Below, piece by piece: positions 35,906 to 49,066 of a DNA stretch of 64,000 nucleotides; position 1 is the first letter of the stretch, and the number at the start of each line of letters is the position of its first letter. Location of the stretch: positions 4,025,501 to 4,089,500 of the forward strand of contig NC_073343.2 of the NCBI RefSeq assembly GCF_027580225.2, given 5' to 3'. The DNA comes from Misgurnus anguillicaudatus (Eukaryota; Chordata; Actinopteri; Cypriniformes; Cobitidae). The position numbers were made by a program, and so were the translations under genes. The notes below the pieces were generated by a model. That model searched no databases, was not told where the DNA came from, and saw only the letters and a list, made by a program, of their open reading frames with translations.

Positions 35906-37939
35906 CAGGGGCGTCGCTAGCAATTTTGGGCCCTATGAAAGAATAGGAGGCCGGGCCCCTCACCACACCCATTTCGCACCAAACATACAACATGCAATTT
36001 AATAATACAGAACTATTTCTTTTGCTATTGTTTTGATCACAATTAACAGTATTTATAGAGACTTACAATGTCTGCAGCTAAGATAATTTATTGTGCAATG
36101 TAAATTTAATTGAAAAATACAGTACAGTAATCAAATAATCAGAGAAAATGCAACATTATTAAACATAGATTAAAGATAATTGTGACCATGCCTGTAAACC
36201 CAGATGAAGTATTTATTTGTGATTTACTGTTTTCCACATAAAATCATACTAGATAATGTAAAGAACATTTTGTGAATATATAAACTTAATATCTTTAATG
36301 TTGACCGAGTAATGTCATGTCAGCGATTGAAATCATAGTGAAATTAATGCTTGAAATCAAACTGTGATGCTTTTTATCTCATAATAAGATTTGAGGCTTT
36401 AGTCTGATTTTCCAGCCCAGTCTCCTGAAAATGCGTATAAATAGCACGAAGTGTAAAACTCGTGCAATACATACGCCAAATTCCACTTTGGCGTGCATAT
36501 GATAGGCAAGTCCTTCCCATTCACTTGAACGGGGCATCTTTTTTTGTCGTTTTGTTTATTGGTTTCTCAGTTTTTTTGCTTTTTTTTACCATTTTCGCTT
36601 GGGTTTAGGGTTAGAACAACTTTTTGTTATATAAAAATGACATACTAACCCAAACCCCAACTCTAACCCCCACTCCAAGCGATCATGGCTTAAATATGGG
36701 CAGAAACATGGAGAAACCTGCATATTAAATAACCTCATTAAGCAAATCTAAAATCTAACCCTAAACCCAAGCGAAAATGGTTTAAAAACAGAGAAAAATT
36801 AGAAACCAATAAATAAAATGACAAAAAAAGATTTGGGTGAATGGGAGGGACTTGCGTATCGTGTGCGCGCCGGGGTGGAATTTGGCGTATGTGTTGCGCG
36901 AGTTTTGCACTTCGTGCTGTTTGTGCGCATCCTCAGGAGACTGGGTAGGATTTTCAGAGGTCAGTCACAGTGACATACTGTATACTTGAGCTGTTACACA
37001 CACCAATGACATTGTAACATTTTAAAATGGCGAACAACAACAATGCATCTTTTCTATACAGTTACCTTATGCCTAAAATTAGGCTGGGTCAAAAATGCTT
37101 GACCAAAGCTTGTATTAAAATTATTAGCATTATTTATAAGGTGAGTAACAGGTTTCACACACGAGCAGCTACACTAAAGCAAAAATAATGACAGATCCTT
37201 GAAACCGTGAACTCGAGAAAACAGCTATACTCTTAAATGATTCTTCAGACTGTTTATTAATCAACGGGACTCTAAAATGAAATGAATGACAACTATAGCA
37301 GATTACGACAGATTTCTATTGATTTCTTAAAGCTGTTGCATGGTGAGAAGCTTTAATATACATAACTGGACTAGTTTAGCCTTCGTTGCATTTCTGTTTT
37401 ATCACAACCAACTCGATTCACGACTGCATAAAAATCCGGCATAATGCGTTACAAAACATAAGAGTGTGTAATCGATCGCATTTCTAGTTTACATTAATTA
37501 GCTTATACGGGCTATGTTATTTAAAACAGCTTATAAAGGCTGACTTCTTGTTAGAATCATAACATAAAACAGGGAAAGTAAATCGCATTGTGTTTTTTTA
37601 AACTGGGGTGAACAATGCGAAGACTTTACAGTGGAAAGAAAACTGCATTGTATTGCTCCAGCGTCACATTGTGTAAACTGCATTTATAGTAAGGAAGCGC
37701 ACATATGCAGATATCATAGCAAATAGCAATAAATACTCACACCTGGCTCTCTTGTGAAGTTCACTACGCACTGTGAGACCGTGGATTAAAGAAATCGCTA
37801 ACGCAGAGTAAAGACGGGGCGGAGCAAAGAGGGCTCAGCTTAAGGAGGTTGCGTGTGCGGCACTGTCCTTGGATGGGGCCCCAAAAAATGTATGGGCCCT
37901 TAGAATCGTCCTAACCCAACCCCCCTTACGGCGCCCCTG
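35906..37939 (+). mobile_element. Nonautonomous hAT element, 2.03 kb
   Basis: Ends CAGGGGCG and CGCCCCTG are flanked by the exact duplication CTGGGAAC (35898-35905; 37940-37947). Near the ends are GGGCCCTATGAAAG and, inverted in sense, GTATGGGCCCTTAG. No transposase frame remains. A foldback element has inserted at 36416-36945. The whole lies in ccdc85c intron 4, ending 165 bp before exon 5. Confidence 0.92.
36416..36945 (+). mobile_element. Foldback element with TTGGGTTTAGGG core, copy 2, nested in hAT
   Basis: CCCAGTCTCCTGAAAATGCG at the left is the inverse of the right end ...CAGGAGACTGGG. GTGTAAAACTCGTGCAATAC and TACGCCAAATTCCA are repeated inverted. The core has GCTTGGGTTTAGGGTTAG and AACCCTAAACCCAAGCG. 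It lies inside the hAT element 35906-37939. Confidence 0.78.
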
Positions 37940-37995
37940 CTGGGAACTTTAATTCATTAATGATGAATTCATTGCATGACAGCCCTACTTTTTAG

Positions 37996-38979
<984 letters not shown>

Positions 38980-39630
38980 TTTTAACAGTTGTACCAAGAG
39001 CTGTGCTAGTTATATCTAAATGCTGAATTAAATGACTTTGGATGTTTTCAAACCTTGCAAGACAATGTCATAACATTGTTGGTAACCTCAACCTCCCAAG
39101 TTGCTTACAGCCAGTAGCATTTTGTTGAAAAGGGGAGTACGTGCGGGAACAGAGCACAGGTCCCCATTTCTGGGGGCCATTCAAGGACCTGCACTGTATT
39201 CACTGATAGTTATTTTAATTGCATAGACAAGTGTGCGGTAAACATGTTCAGGTCTTTCGCCAAGGCCTCTCATTAAAATGGTCTGAAAGTGGGTCTCTGT
39301 TGTGAAACAATAAAACGCTGTCCTCCATCAAAGCCATGTTAATTACACAAATTGACAAGCAAACAAACACAAAGGAAGAGAGCATAAAAGTACAGTCCCC
39401 TACTGTTTATCAGTGTTTTAGAAATGGCAGCTAGTGTCAGGCTTGGTGTACATCTTGTATCGTGTGTATATTGGTATGATTTTTCTATATACTGTATTAT
39501 ACAATTCTGTATTTGAATTGTGTACATTTTGTATTAGGTGTACTGTACTTTGTGTACTTTATATAAATGTTTGCTTTGTAAGCTGCACTGTCTGGAGTAT
39601 GAATTAATGTTTTTTACCCACAACTACACT
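38980..39630. other. ccdc85c intron 5 before the Tc1 element
   Basis: No gene or repeat is recognised. About 39050-39310 has moderate GC and looks single-copy. Confidence 0.45.
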
Positions 39631-39632
39631 TA

Positions 39633-41251
<1,619 letters not shown>

Positions 41252-41342
41252 TACCCTAAGGGCCTATTGTATATCATAAGGAAAATTTTTGTACCAATTT
41301 AATGTTAGGGGTACAAAACAGTTAACCGTACCCTGAAAGGTA

Positions 41343-41865
41343 GACGGGACACTCCACTTTTTTGTTTAGCTTCCCTATAGTAAAACATTTGATTTTTACC
41401 ATTTTTGAATTCATTCAGCTGATCTCCTTGTCTCCACTTTTAGCATAGCTTAGCATAATCCATTGAATCTGATTAGACCATTAGCATCGTGCTAAAAAAT
41501 AATCAAAGAGTTTCAATATTTTTCCTATTTAAAACTTGACTCTTCTGTAGTTACATCGTGTACTAAGACCAACCGAAAATTAAAAGTTGCGATTTTCTAG
41601 GCAGATATGGCTAGAACTATACTCTCATTCTGGCGCAATAATCAAGGACTTTGCTGCCGTAACATGGCTGCAGGAAGCGCAATGATATTACACAGCACCC
41701 GAAAATAGTCCCCAGCTATTGAAAGTTTCCAAGGGGACTATTTTCGGGCACTGCATAATATCATTGCAGAGATCGGCTAAATGGATTTCAAAACAATTTA
41801 AAAAAATGTTTAACTCTTGGGGAACTGGAAAATCAGCCTCTTTTTTAAAAAAGTGGAATGTCCCT
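41343..41865 (+). mobile_element. TTAA foldback MITE family B, copy in ccdc85c intron 5
   Basis: It has CGGGACACTCCACTTTTTTG at the left and AAGTGGAATGTCCCT at the right, followed by TTAA at 41866. Both arms are present: CTAAGCTATGC-type and GGCAGATATGGCTAG segments appear, and the centre is around AGTCCCCAGCTATTG. Confidence 0.8.
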
Positions 41866-41869
41866 TTAA

Positions 41870-42271
41870 CTCTTTCCTTGCCATTGATGAGTTATCTCGT
41901 CAATTAAGAGAAAACGCTTACCTGCCAATGGGGAGTTTTTATGGCAATCCATATTTCCACTATTATGCACTAGATGCCGCTTTTACACAACTTACAAGAC
42001 ACTGAAACATTCACAAATCCAAAATATCAACAGTAAAAACTCTGTGAATGTTTTGATGATTTGCCTTTAACAAAAGTTCTTTACAAAAATGCAAGTATCT
42101 CCGCTTTTTGCACAAATGTTTTTATTTTTAAAGAAACTTACCCATATTTAAGAGGTTATAAAAAGAGAACAAATGAAGGTGGGATGAAACTTTATATTGT
42201 ATGTTTATATATTTATAGAATAACATTTTCTGGAAAGCATTACACTTTTGTGAAAAGGCGGGGAAACAGAT
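41870..42271 (+). mobile_element. TTAA MITE with CTCTTTCC ends, copy 2
   Basis: It starts CTCTTTCCTTGCCATTGATG directly after TTAA (41866-41869) and matches the copy at 2754 (ATTTTCTGGAAAGCATTA, TTTGTGAAAA). The right end is GGCGGGGAAACAG. The left TTAA is the same one that bounds the preceding MITE at 41343-41865. It lies ~330 bp before the last ccdc85c exon. Confidence 0.8.
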
Positions 42272-42603
42272 CAAATTTATAGCGAAAAAAATCATAGCAA
42301 TCAGTTTACACCTACATATTTGTAAATGATATGGTATATTTTAATTTTAGACAGACAAATTCAACCAAAGTGGCTGAAGTCCTGCAAGTTTTATAATTTT
42401 AGGAATTTGATTCATTGTTATCGCGAGCTATAGCTTCCAGATCCGTCTCTCTCTTAACAGCATCCAAGAAGAACCTCTAATAAAACAAGGGCTTCTTTCT
42501 TTTTACATCAAAGTTATTCCCTAATACCACCCCCTTACCTCTCTCTTGGTAGATCTGTGTGATAAGTCGTTGCATAACTGTGTGTCTTTCTCTGTGTGTT
42601 TAG

Positions 42604-42693
42604 GTGGTGTGGCGTAAGCTCGGTGACGCGACGGGATCGAAACCCTCCATCCGCCAACATCTCTCTGGGAATCAGTTCAAAGGCCCTTTGTAG
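42604..42693 (+). CDS. ccdc85c: ccdc85c exon 6, C-terminus and stop
   Basis: This exon has 29 codons plus a TAG stop at 42691-42693, after acceptor GTGTTTAG. The peptide runs VVWRKLGDATGSKPSIRQHL and ends SGNQFKGPL, the invariant C-terminus of the CCDC85A/C proteins. The final residues are consistent with a short C-terminal recognition motif, but that role is inference. An antisense open frame across this exon (42535-42924) is a shadow. Confidence 0.95.
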   Translation: MVWRKLGDATGSKPSIRQHLSGNQFKGPL

Positions 42694-43236
42694 CTCCGTG
42701 TCAATGACCAGCAGAGCTTTGAACAAACAAATAAATCTGTGAATATGACAAGAGGAACAGACAGTCTCAAAACTAGGCAACTTTGCATCTACTGCCAGCT
42801 TCTCTTCTCTCTGCCCATTGCATTCAGCTGACATTTCAGTCCTATTGCAGCTGGTAGAATATACAGTAATATTTAAAGGTTTCACTACAAGCACAAGCAA
42901 AATAATAGATAGATTTATCTGCATACCATACCAGTATTCAGAAAAGGCAGCTTAATATATTCGTGTTTTATTCCAGCTATAGAAAAAAGCACAGGGCTTA
43001 GATTACATCTCTTAAAACCACTCCAACATAATTTAACTATTTCACTCCTAAAAACTCCTAGATTTTGACCACTACATATTATTCATGGTTATGGCAGGCA
43101 ATAAAATTCCAGTTTCTTCCTTGAAAAAAAATATATTGAATCACCAAAGCCACTGGAAGTTCATTTGCAACCTATTAGCTCAGGTTCCCATAATACTTTA
43201 CATTTAATAAGTCAGTAAAAACTTAATTCTAAAAAC
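42694..43236 (+). other. ccdc85c: ccdc85c 3' UTR, proximal part
   Basis: This is noncoding sequence directly after the stop. An AATAAA hexamer at 43100-43105, about 410 nt after the stop, is the first plausible polyadenylation signal. Further AATAAA hexamers occur at 43650-43655 and 45258-45263, so a longer UTR running through the MITE at 43241 is possible. The real 3' end cannot be chosen from sequence alone. Confidence 0.5.
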
Positions 43237-43240
43237 TTAA

Positions 43241-43617
43241 AGGTGCATTGTGTACATTTTAGAAGGATCTCTTTACAGAAATGCAATATAATCCACATAA
43301 CTATATTATCAGTGGTGTATAAAGACCTTACAAAATAAACTGTATTGTTTTTATTACCTTAGAATGAGCCGTTTTTATCTACATACACTGCGGGTCCCCT
43401 TACATGGAAGTCGCTGCCATGTTTCTACAGTAGCCCTATATGGACAAACTGTTCATTAGGATGCTACGTTTTGTCACAGACGATGACGTTTGTTCTGTGG
43501 CGGCTAACGTAGCTTCTCTATGCGTTTCGAAAGGGAGGGGTGAGCTGTGGACTGAGCTGTTGGTTGCAATTCACAGTCTCACCACTAGATGCCGCTAATA
43601 ATCTACACAGTGGACCT
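43241..43617 (+). mobile_element. TTAA MITE family A, copy 3, in the ccdc85c 3' region
   Basis: It is flanked by TTAA (43237-43240; 43618-43621), begins AGGTGCATTGTG and is inverted relative to copies 1 and 2. It is uninterrupted, 377 bp, and serves as the reference for the insertions in the other two. If the distal polyadenylation sites are used, it lies in the ccdc85c 3' UTR. Confidence 0.85.
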
Positions 43618-43621
43618 TTAA

Positions 43622-45879
43622 ATTTCAGTTACTATTAAATTAATTTTGTAATAAATGTTATAAAGCTAAACAAATTGAAGTCACAAAGTTGCAAGGAATA
43701 TGTAATGTATTGACAATCATGATTCATTGAAGCTGCTTTCAGTTTTGTTGTCAAATGAAAGCAAATATGGCCGAGCCCTCTAAACGATGCATATGAGACT
43801 TTATGGCTTTGTGGTGACATGTATACACCCCTTCCTTTAAAGTACTATTCAATCTATATGAGGTCTACAGATTACTGTTGTCCTTTTTGTACAATTTTAA
43901 CTTCTAGATACTTAATAGGTGCAATAGTCAAACCGAGAAGATACTGTATTGGCTGTGGGAGTATTATGTGCTTTCATTTCAGTCTGGAATAGCGTAACTG
44001 ATTCAAGTTTACAGTTCTGGGTATCTTCAATACAATATCTTTAAAAGCAGTCGTATGATGAAACTTTAGCACGTGCGGTTTTAATGAAGTACAGTAGGTT
44101 GTGATTGGAGCATGTAAAATACCTCAGCCAATCACACTGTCCCTTACACATAGCTTAACATTTCTGCACATAGTAAAAACATTATACAATCGAGCCCTAG
44201 GTGTTAAAAACACGCTATGCGGTTTTATTGTTAATAATAAGGTTTCGCTGAGTTTTATTTCTGTTCCATAGACTTAGTTCATGAGACCACCACGCAATAT
44301 GTATATGAGATAGCACAGTTTTGTGTGTATTTGATCTCTATAGAAATCTTATGAATGGACGATTTTAGTTAAATAAGGGATGCAGTAAATGATTTTGAGT
44401 TTGTAAATGAGATCTGCCTCAAAAGATACTTGCTGCATTCACACAAATGATCTTTTTTTGAAAACCAGTGACCCAATAAGCCATAATTTTGTATTGTTCG
44501 TTTAAATCAAAGCTATTTTGAGCTTTGCAGAAATCCGTCAAACGATCAAGTTATTTTTGTATTAAATCTGCGATTGTTTGAAAGTTTCATTCATTTGTAT
44601 ATTTATAAGAGCACTTTCACAGTGCTAAATTGAATTAACATTCGTATTGGATGGTTTTGTTCACCTTAGATGCAGCAGGTGGCTTTTGGCAGTGCGTTAA
44701 CTTGTTTGTTCTACATTTAAGTGGACAAAATGAGCAGCAAACATTTAAAAAAAGGAAAGAATATTATTACGCATTTACGTATAGACCTTTTATAATTATG
44801 TATTTGCGTATGGAGGTTTTTTGATAATTAAGATGTGTGATCAAAACAGTATAAATTGTCTCAACAGTACCTAAAAAAATAGGTACACCCATTTCTAAAA
44901 ACTATTTTATTTTTGATTTTGTTTTTTAAGTGTCATTTATAAACAGATATTGTCTACACATCTACTGATTTTTTATTTTATTTGTTCATTTTAAAGCACA
45001 AAAGAATCTGAAATGCTGTTATTTTCTTTTTTTTTCAAATGCACTGCTTCTTTTGTGAAAAAGGATTTGATATGTTTAAATTGTTTTTAAATTCAATGTT
45101 CGGTTTAGCTTGTCTGTATGTTAAATATAAAACTGTATTCTAGGACATACAATTCAGTGCTATGTAAATAACTTACTGTAGAATACCTGTAACTAGCATG
45201 TTTATATATTTTAATAAGCTGTATGTAGCCGAGAATGGACATGTATTTTAGCAGATAAATAAATTGCAATAACCCTCTTGTAGGTTCAAAAGAAAATCTG
45301 TGTGTTTTAAATTTGTACTTTGGGTTTGTAGTGCATAGCAGAAAAAGAGGCAAGTCTGCCATCTACTGGATTTTTACTGCAATAGATGCCAATCCTGCAA
45401 ACATCACCATGAACAAATCTAACATAATTATGCAACATGCATGTTTACACTTTATTCTTTTATGAATCACGGATTTAAGGATTAAAAATGCAGCATTTTT
45501 GCCAAATCAACATATATTTTATGTTACTTTAAATTAAAAATAAAGTTAAACAATTTCAACTTGATTTTATAAATTATGTCAACTTGTCACAAGCGAAAAC
45601 CTAAAATAGTTAGTTTAAAAGCCAATTTAATTTAATTAACTTCATGATGCGTTTTTTTACAGTGATAGCAAAAATTGCTTGGGCATGCATTTTCCTTAAA
45701 TGTTTTTTTTAATATATATATTAAAAATTGTATATATATATGCAAACCTAACCCTCACATTTAATTTCTGCAAAGCCAAGTTTTATTTTTACATACAATA
45801 TACATATTGTTAAAAATTTAAAGGGTTATCTCACATGCTTACAAATGAAAATAAAAAATTAACATTTTATTTATTTTTC
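43622..45879. other. AT-rich stretch between ccdc85c and setd3, possible distal 3' UTR
   Basis: No coding exon is recognised on either strand. In mammals CCNK occupies this interval on the opposite strand, and no cyclin-box sequence is seen. A segment around 44026-44100 (CTTCAATA then TTTAGCACRTGYGGTTTTAATGAAGTA) recurs at about 46097-46160, so part of this noncoding sequence is locally duplicated. About 45560-45665 resembles the end of a CAGTG-terminated MITE. Confidence 0.45.
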
Positions 45880-46365
45880 AATTTATTTGAAAGCTTGTTG
45901 CAAAACTGTTGCAAATAATATATTGATTTACATGATCATAAATGGTACTATATATAGTAAATAATATAGACATTTACATGTTCTATTAACCAAAATAAGT
46001 ACACAACAAATAAACAAATCATGTAGGCCTACACAAAACATGTTAAGAGTGAACAAACCAAAAATGGTAAATTCATAAAAAATGTGCCAGGTTTCTTCAA
46101 TATGACATTTCTAAAAGCATTAACAATTTTAGCACATGTGGTTTTAATGAAGTAAAGTAATTGTTTTTGTTTCAATTTATTTGAAAGCTTATTACAAAAC
46201 TGTAGCAAATAGTGTATTGATTAAATTGATTTATTTGATCATAAATAGTACTATTTAGTAAACAATTCAGACAGTTTATTATTAACCAATAAGTATGCAA
46301 TATTACACAAATAATACAAAAACATGTCAAAAATGTATAAACCATAAACCGTATAATCTTGAAAA
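45880..46365 (+). repeat. Diverged direct repeat, two ~195 bp copies
   Basis: Copies at about 45880-46075 and 46173-46365 start CAATTTATTTGAAAGCTT and share a GATCATAAATRGTACTAT segment. The offset is ~293 bp. The copies differ by many substitutions and small indels, so the duplication is old. The spacer holds the sequence related to 44026-44100. Confidence 0.65.
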
Positions 46366-46539
46366 ATATTAGGTTCTCTAAACTGGTGCAGTAGTCTTTA
46401 TTTTCCGGAAGAAAATTAATAAAAAAATTATGTCGAATTTTTACAAAATTCTTAAAAGTTGTACAAGAAAACATAATAAAAGTTATTATTATCTCACTGG
46501 AATAATAAATACATTTTGCAATGCTTTTACAGTGTTTTG

Positions 46540-46990
46540 TAGCTCTGATTGACGTTTCCCTCCGCGAATCACGTTGCTCGAACTGTATCCTTTTATGGTC
46601 AATTTATAGTTCTAAAGTAAACTACCAATCACAAGACACGCAAGCCATGTCTGTTTGTGTAGTCAAACCAACCTTGTATATGTGACCGCACCAATCCTCT
46701 CATTTCTCCACCAATAAAACAACTGCAAAAGGTACCGCCTTGGATTAAACCAATCATTGCTTACAATTTGACTCGATTAAAAATATGTACGATTCCAACC
46801 AATTATGTAACGACCATGATGGTCCGTATATTTCCTCAACTAATCAAAATTGCGTATGGTAGACACATAGGCGGGGCAAACACCTTCGCGACCCAATCAA
46901 CAATTAGAAAATTGAATCGGGGGCGTGACGTTTGCCGTTCACACGAATGTTTGGTTGTGCCAGCAGACCGCTCTGAAGAGGATTGAGTTC
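46540..46990 (+). promoter_or_regulatory. setd3: Putative setd3 promoter with clustered CCAAT boxes
   Basis: Six forward CCAAT pentamers lie at 46625, 46691, 46711, 46750, 46799 and 46893, all within ~270 bp. A GC-box-like GGCGGGGC lies at about 46871, and CRE-like TGACGTTT sites at about 46549 and 46926. There is no clear TATA box. This is the composition of a housekeeping NF-Y/Sp1 promoter, and it sits ~1.4 kb before the setd3 start codon, just before a good donor at 47028. In mammals the equivalent region is the divergent SETD3/CCNK promoter. The role is inferred, not shown. Confidence 0.55.
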
Positions 46991-47027
46991 CAGGTTGACA
47001 GGAGCAGCCCTTGCAATCAATTGGAAG
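46960..47027 (+). other. setd3: Putative noncoding first exon of setd3
   Basis: A stretch without in-frame coding potential ends at AATTGGAAG, followed by GTAGTT, a usable 5' splice site. It lies directly after the CCAAT cluster. The ATG exon has its own acceptor at 48326, so a 5' UTR exon must lie upstream, and this is the best candidate. The start of transcription is not determined, and other donors nearby are possible. Confidence 0.4.
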
Positions 47028-48326
47028 GTAGTTTTAGTGTAAATATGCTTTAAATGATGTTTGCAGTCGTACGTGGATGAGTTATTGTAACTACAAACAC
47101 ATAATAAGCCTCATGTCTGAAATTGCTTCGCAAAAATACGATGTAGAAAGTGTCTAATGCAAAAAGTGTTGCGAAACAGAAGCTTGCTGGTTGTGTCTTA
47201 AAACCAAAAGAGCTAACGTTATCTAAACAAAAGAGTTATTTTTCACATCAAAAGCGCCGATTAATAAGATGCGTATGTGATGTCCAAATATGCTGCTAAA
47301 CATTTGATACCCATGAATGTTGCCTGGGCAGTCATTTGTCTGTTTAATTTTAACACGCCCATTGAGTAATAGGTGTAGTATTTATTTATGTAACTTAATC
47401 TTTGATTTGTGGAGAGTTTAATTCATGCATTCAATTGACGAATCGCCGTTTGAAGAAAAGACTGAAAAGCAGTGCAGTAGTGTCAAGTAAATAATCAGCT
47501 GCTTGTGGGTTTGAATGGATTCACTGGGCCAGGCGGAGTTATTTTAAGGCATCTGGCTGTTGAGATTATCTCCCGTGTTTCTTTTGTTGTGTGAATGTTT
47601 TTGTATACTCTCTGTTGAGATCATGTGTGATGTTTGATCTTGTTAACTAAAATAAACTTAACTGAATGTATCTGCTGTCTACTGTCAACTACTGTTTGCA
47701 GTGTTGCTGGGTCCTTGGTGGTTTAGTGTCAGTAATATAATTGGGCCTGTCATTATTTTGTAAATAGTAGACATCATGGGTTCAGTAACATTTGTTAGCT
47801 TTATCCAAATGGTGGCATCTCTAGGATAAGTCACAAAAAGTGCACTTTCAGCTTAACTGTAGACATGTGTTGTCAGCAGAAGCCATTTATTGAATTTAAC
47901 TGGCGTGCAGGGAAGTTATATGTAAAATACACAATAAATTCTAGTTTCATGTAAACTATACTGTATACTGAATGTTTACAGTATGAGCCTTTGGCAGGTA
48001 TACAAAGGTACTCGTTTTCGTGTCTATGGGTAGTGTTTGTAATTCCTCACAGAGACCATGAACCTTTTTTGGCAGGTCCAAGATTGATTTGGATGTAAAA
48101 CATTCACGTTTCTGCTATTTACCACTTATGGTTATTGTTTACCTGTGGAGGTTCGGCTATGTTTACAGTATAAAGAGTGCAGAGCCAAGTACTTTTCTTG
48201 CTTTTGCTCTTTTGAAGCCTTTCAGGGTGGTGGAAACACGGCTTAGTTGTATTGTTACTTTTAAGTTATTTTATATTATTATATACAAGCTCGTTTTCTT
48301 TTAATTTTGCCCCTATTTTTTGCCAG
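47028..48326 (+). other. setd3: setd3 intron 1
   Basis: It lies between the putative noncoding exon and the ATG exon. It is bounded by GTAGTT and TTTTTGCCAG and contains no bounded repeat that I recognise. Short frames (48089-48304) are not supported. Confidence 0.45.
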
Positions 48327-48454
48327 CTATCCCCTCTCCTACAACAGCAAGATGGGCAAAAAGAGTCGAGTGAAGACCCAGAAATCGGGGACCGGGGCCA
48401 CAGCTGTGGTTTCTCCAAAAGAGATGATGAATTTAATCTCTGAACTGCTGCAGA
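48327..48454 (+). CDS. setd3: setd3 first coding exon
   Basis: The exon starts after acceptor TTTTTGCCAG and holds 25 nt of 5' UTR before the ATG at 48352. The ATG has a strong context (A at -3, G at +4). The peptide begins MGKKSRVKTQKSGTGATA and ends NLISELLQ, the characteristic basic N-terminus of SETD3. The donor is GTGAGT at 48455, and the last base (A) starts a Lys codon finished at 52213. The start is secure because the N-terminus matches the family at residue 1. Confidence 0.95.
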
Positions 48455-48672
48455 GTGAGTATAAACCATTCATAGCTGCATTCTTGCTCTGAAATAATGT
48501 TACAATGAATTACTCCCATTTTTAGCATGTTATAACATGTGCGTATAACTTTACATGATAGTTATAATGATTTTCTAATGAAAAAAATCCAGATGGATCC
48601 TTAAAAAAATCCCTTGAGTAAGACATTTTCTAGAATTGTTAAGGTAAATGATTTAACGGAAAGGAGCACTTA

Positions 48673-48963
48673 CTGTGGGTTTACACCAGATGCGAGTTCA
48701 ACGATTTGCGCGAGTAGATTACATACAAAGTCAATGCAAAGACGCGATCAGACGCGTCCTCGCGTGGGGCGATGCGAATGACGCGATATGGGTGGTGCGT
48801 TTGCCGTGAAAACACCACTATTCGCCTCAAACGCGTTTTCGCCCAAGTTGAAAATATTCAACTCGAGGGAAAAATTAGCATGACACGAAGTTAAATCCCG
48901 TGAGTAATCTAGAGCGAGCAACGCGATGCGATTGCACGCTTCGCGTTTGGTGTAAACCCACAG
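48673..48963 (+). mobile_element. MITE with CTGTGGGTTTACACCA ends
   Basis: CTGTGGGTTTACACCAGATG pairs with TTTGGTGTAAACCCACAG. The ~290 bp body is CpG-rich (GACGCGATCAGACGCGTCC). It lies in setd3 intron 2 near the donor. Flanks TTA/TTG hint at a Harbinger-type TTA target with one change. Confidence 0.78.
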
Positions 48964-49066
48964 TTGGTACAGAGAAACTCTGTCATTATTTATTTACCCT
49001 TGTGTTGTTAAAAAACATGACTTTTGTAACATTGATGCTTAGACACAACGACAGCCTTAAGGGGTC

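Noticed and set aside
36597..36780. Interstitial telomere repeat
   Set aside because: TTTAGGGTTAG words are few, imperfect and symmetrically inverted within a foldback; there is no TTAGGG array.
42535..42924. 129-codon minus frame as remnant CCNK or another antisense gene
   Set aside because: It overlaps ccdc85c exon 6 antisense, and its translation has no cyclin-box or other known feature.
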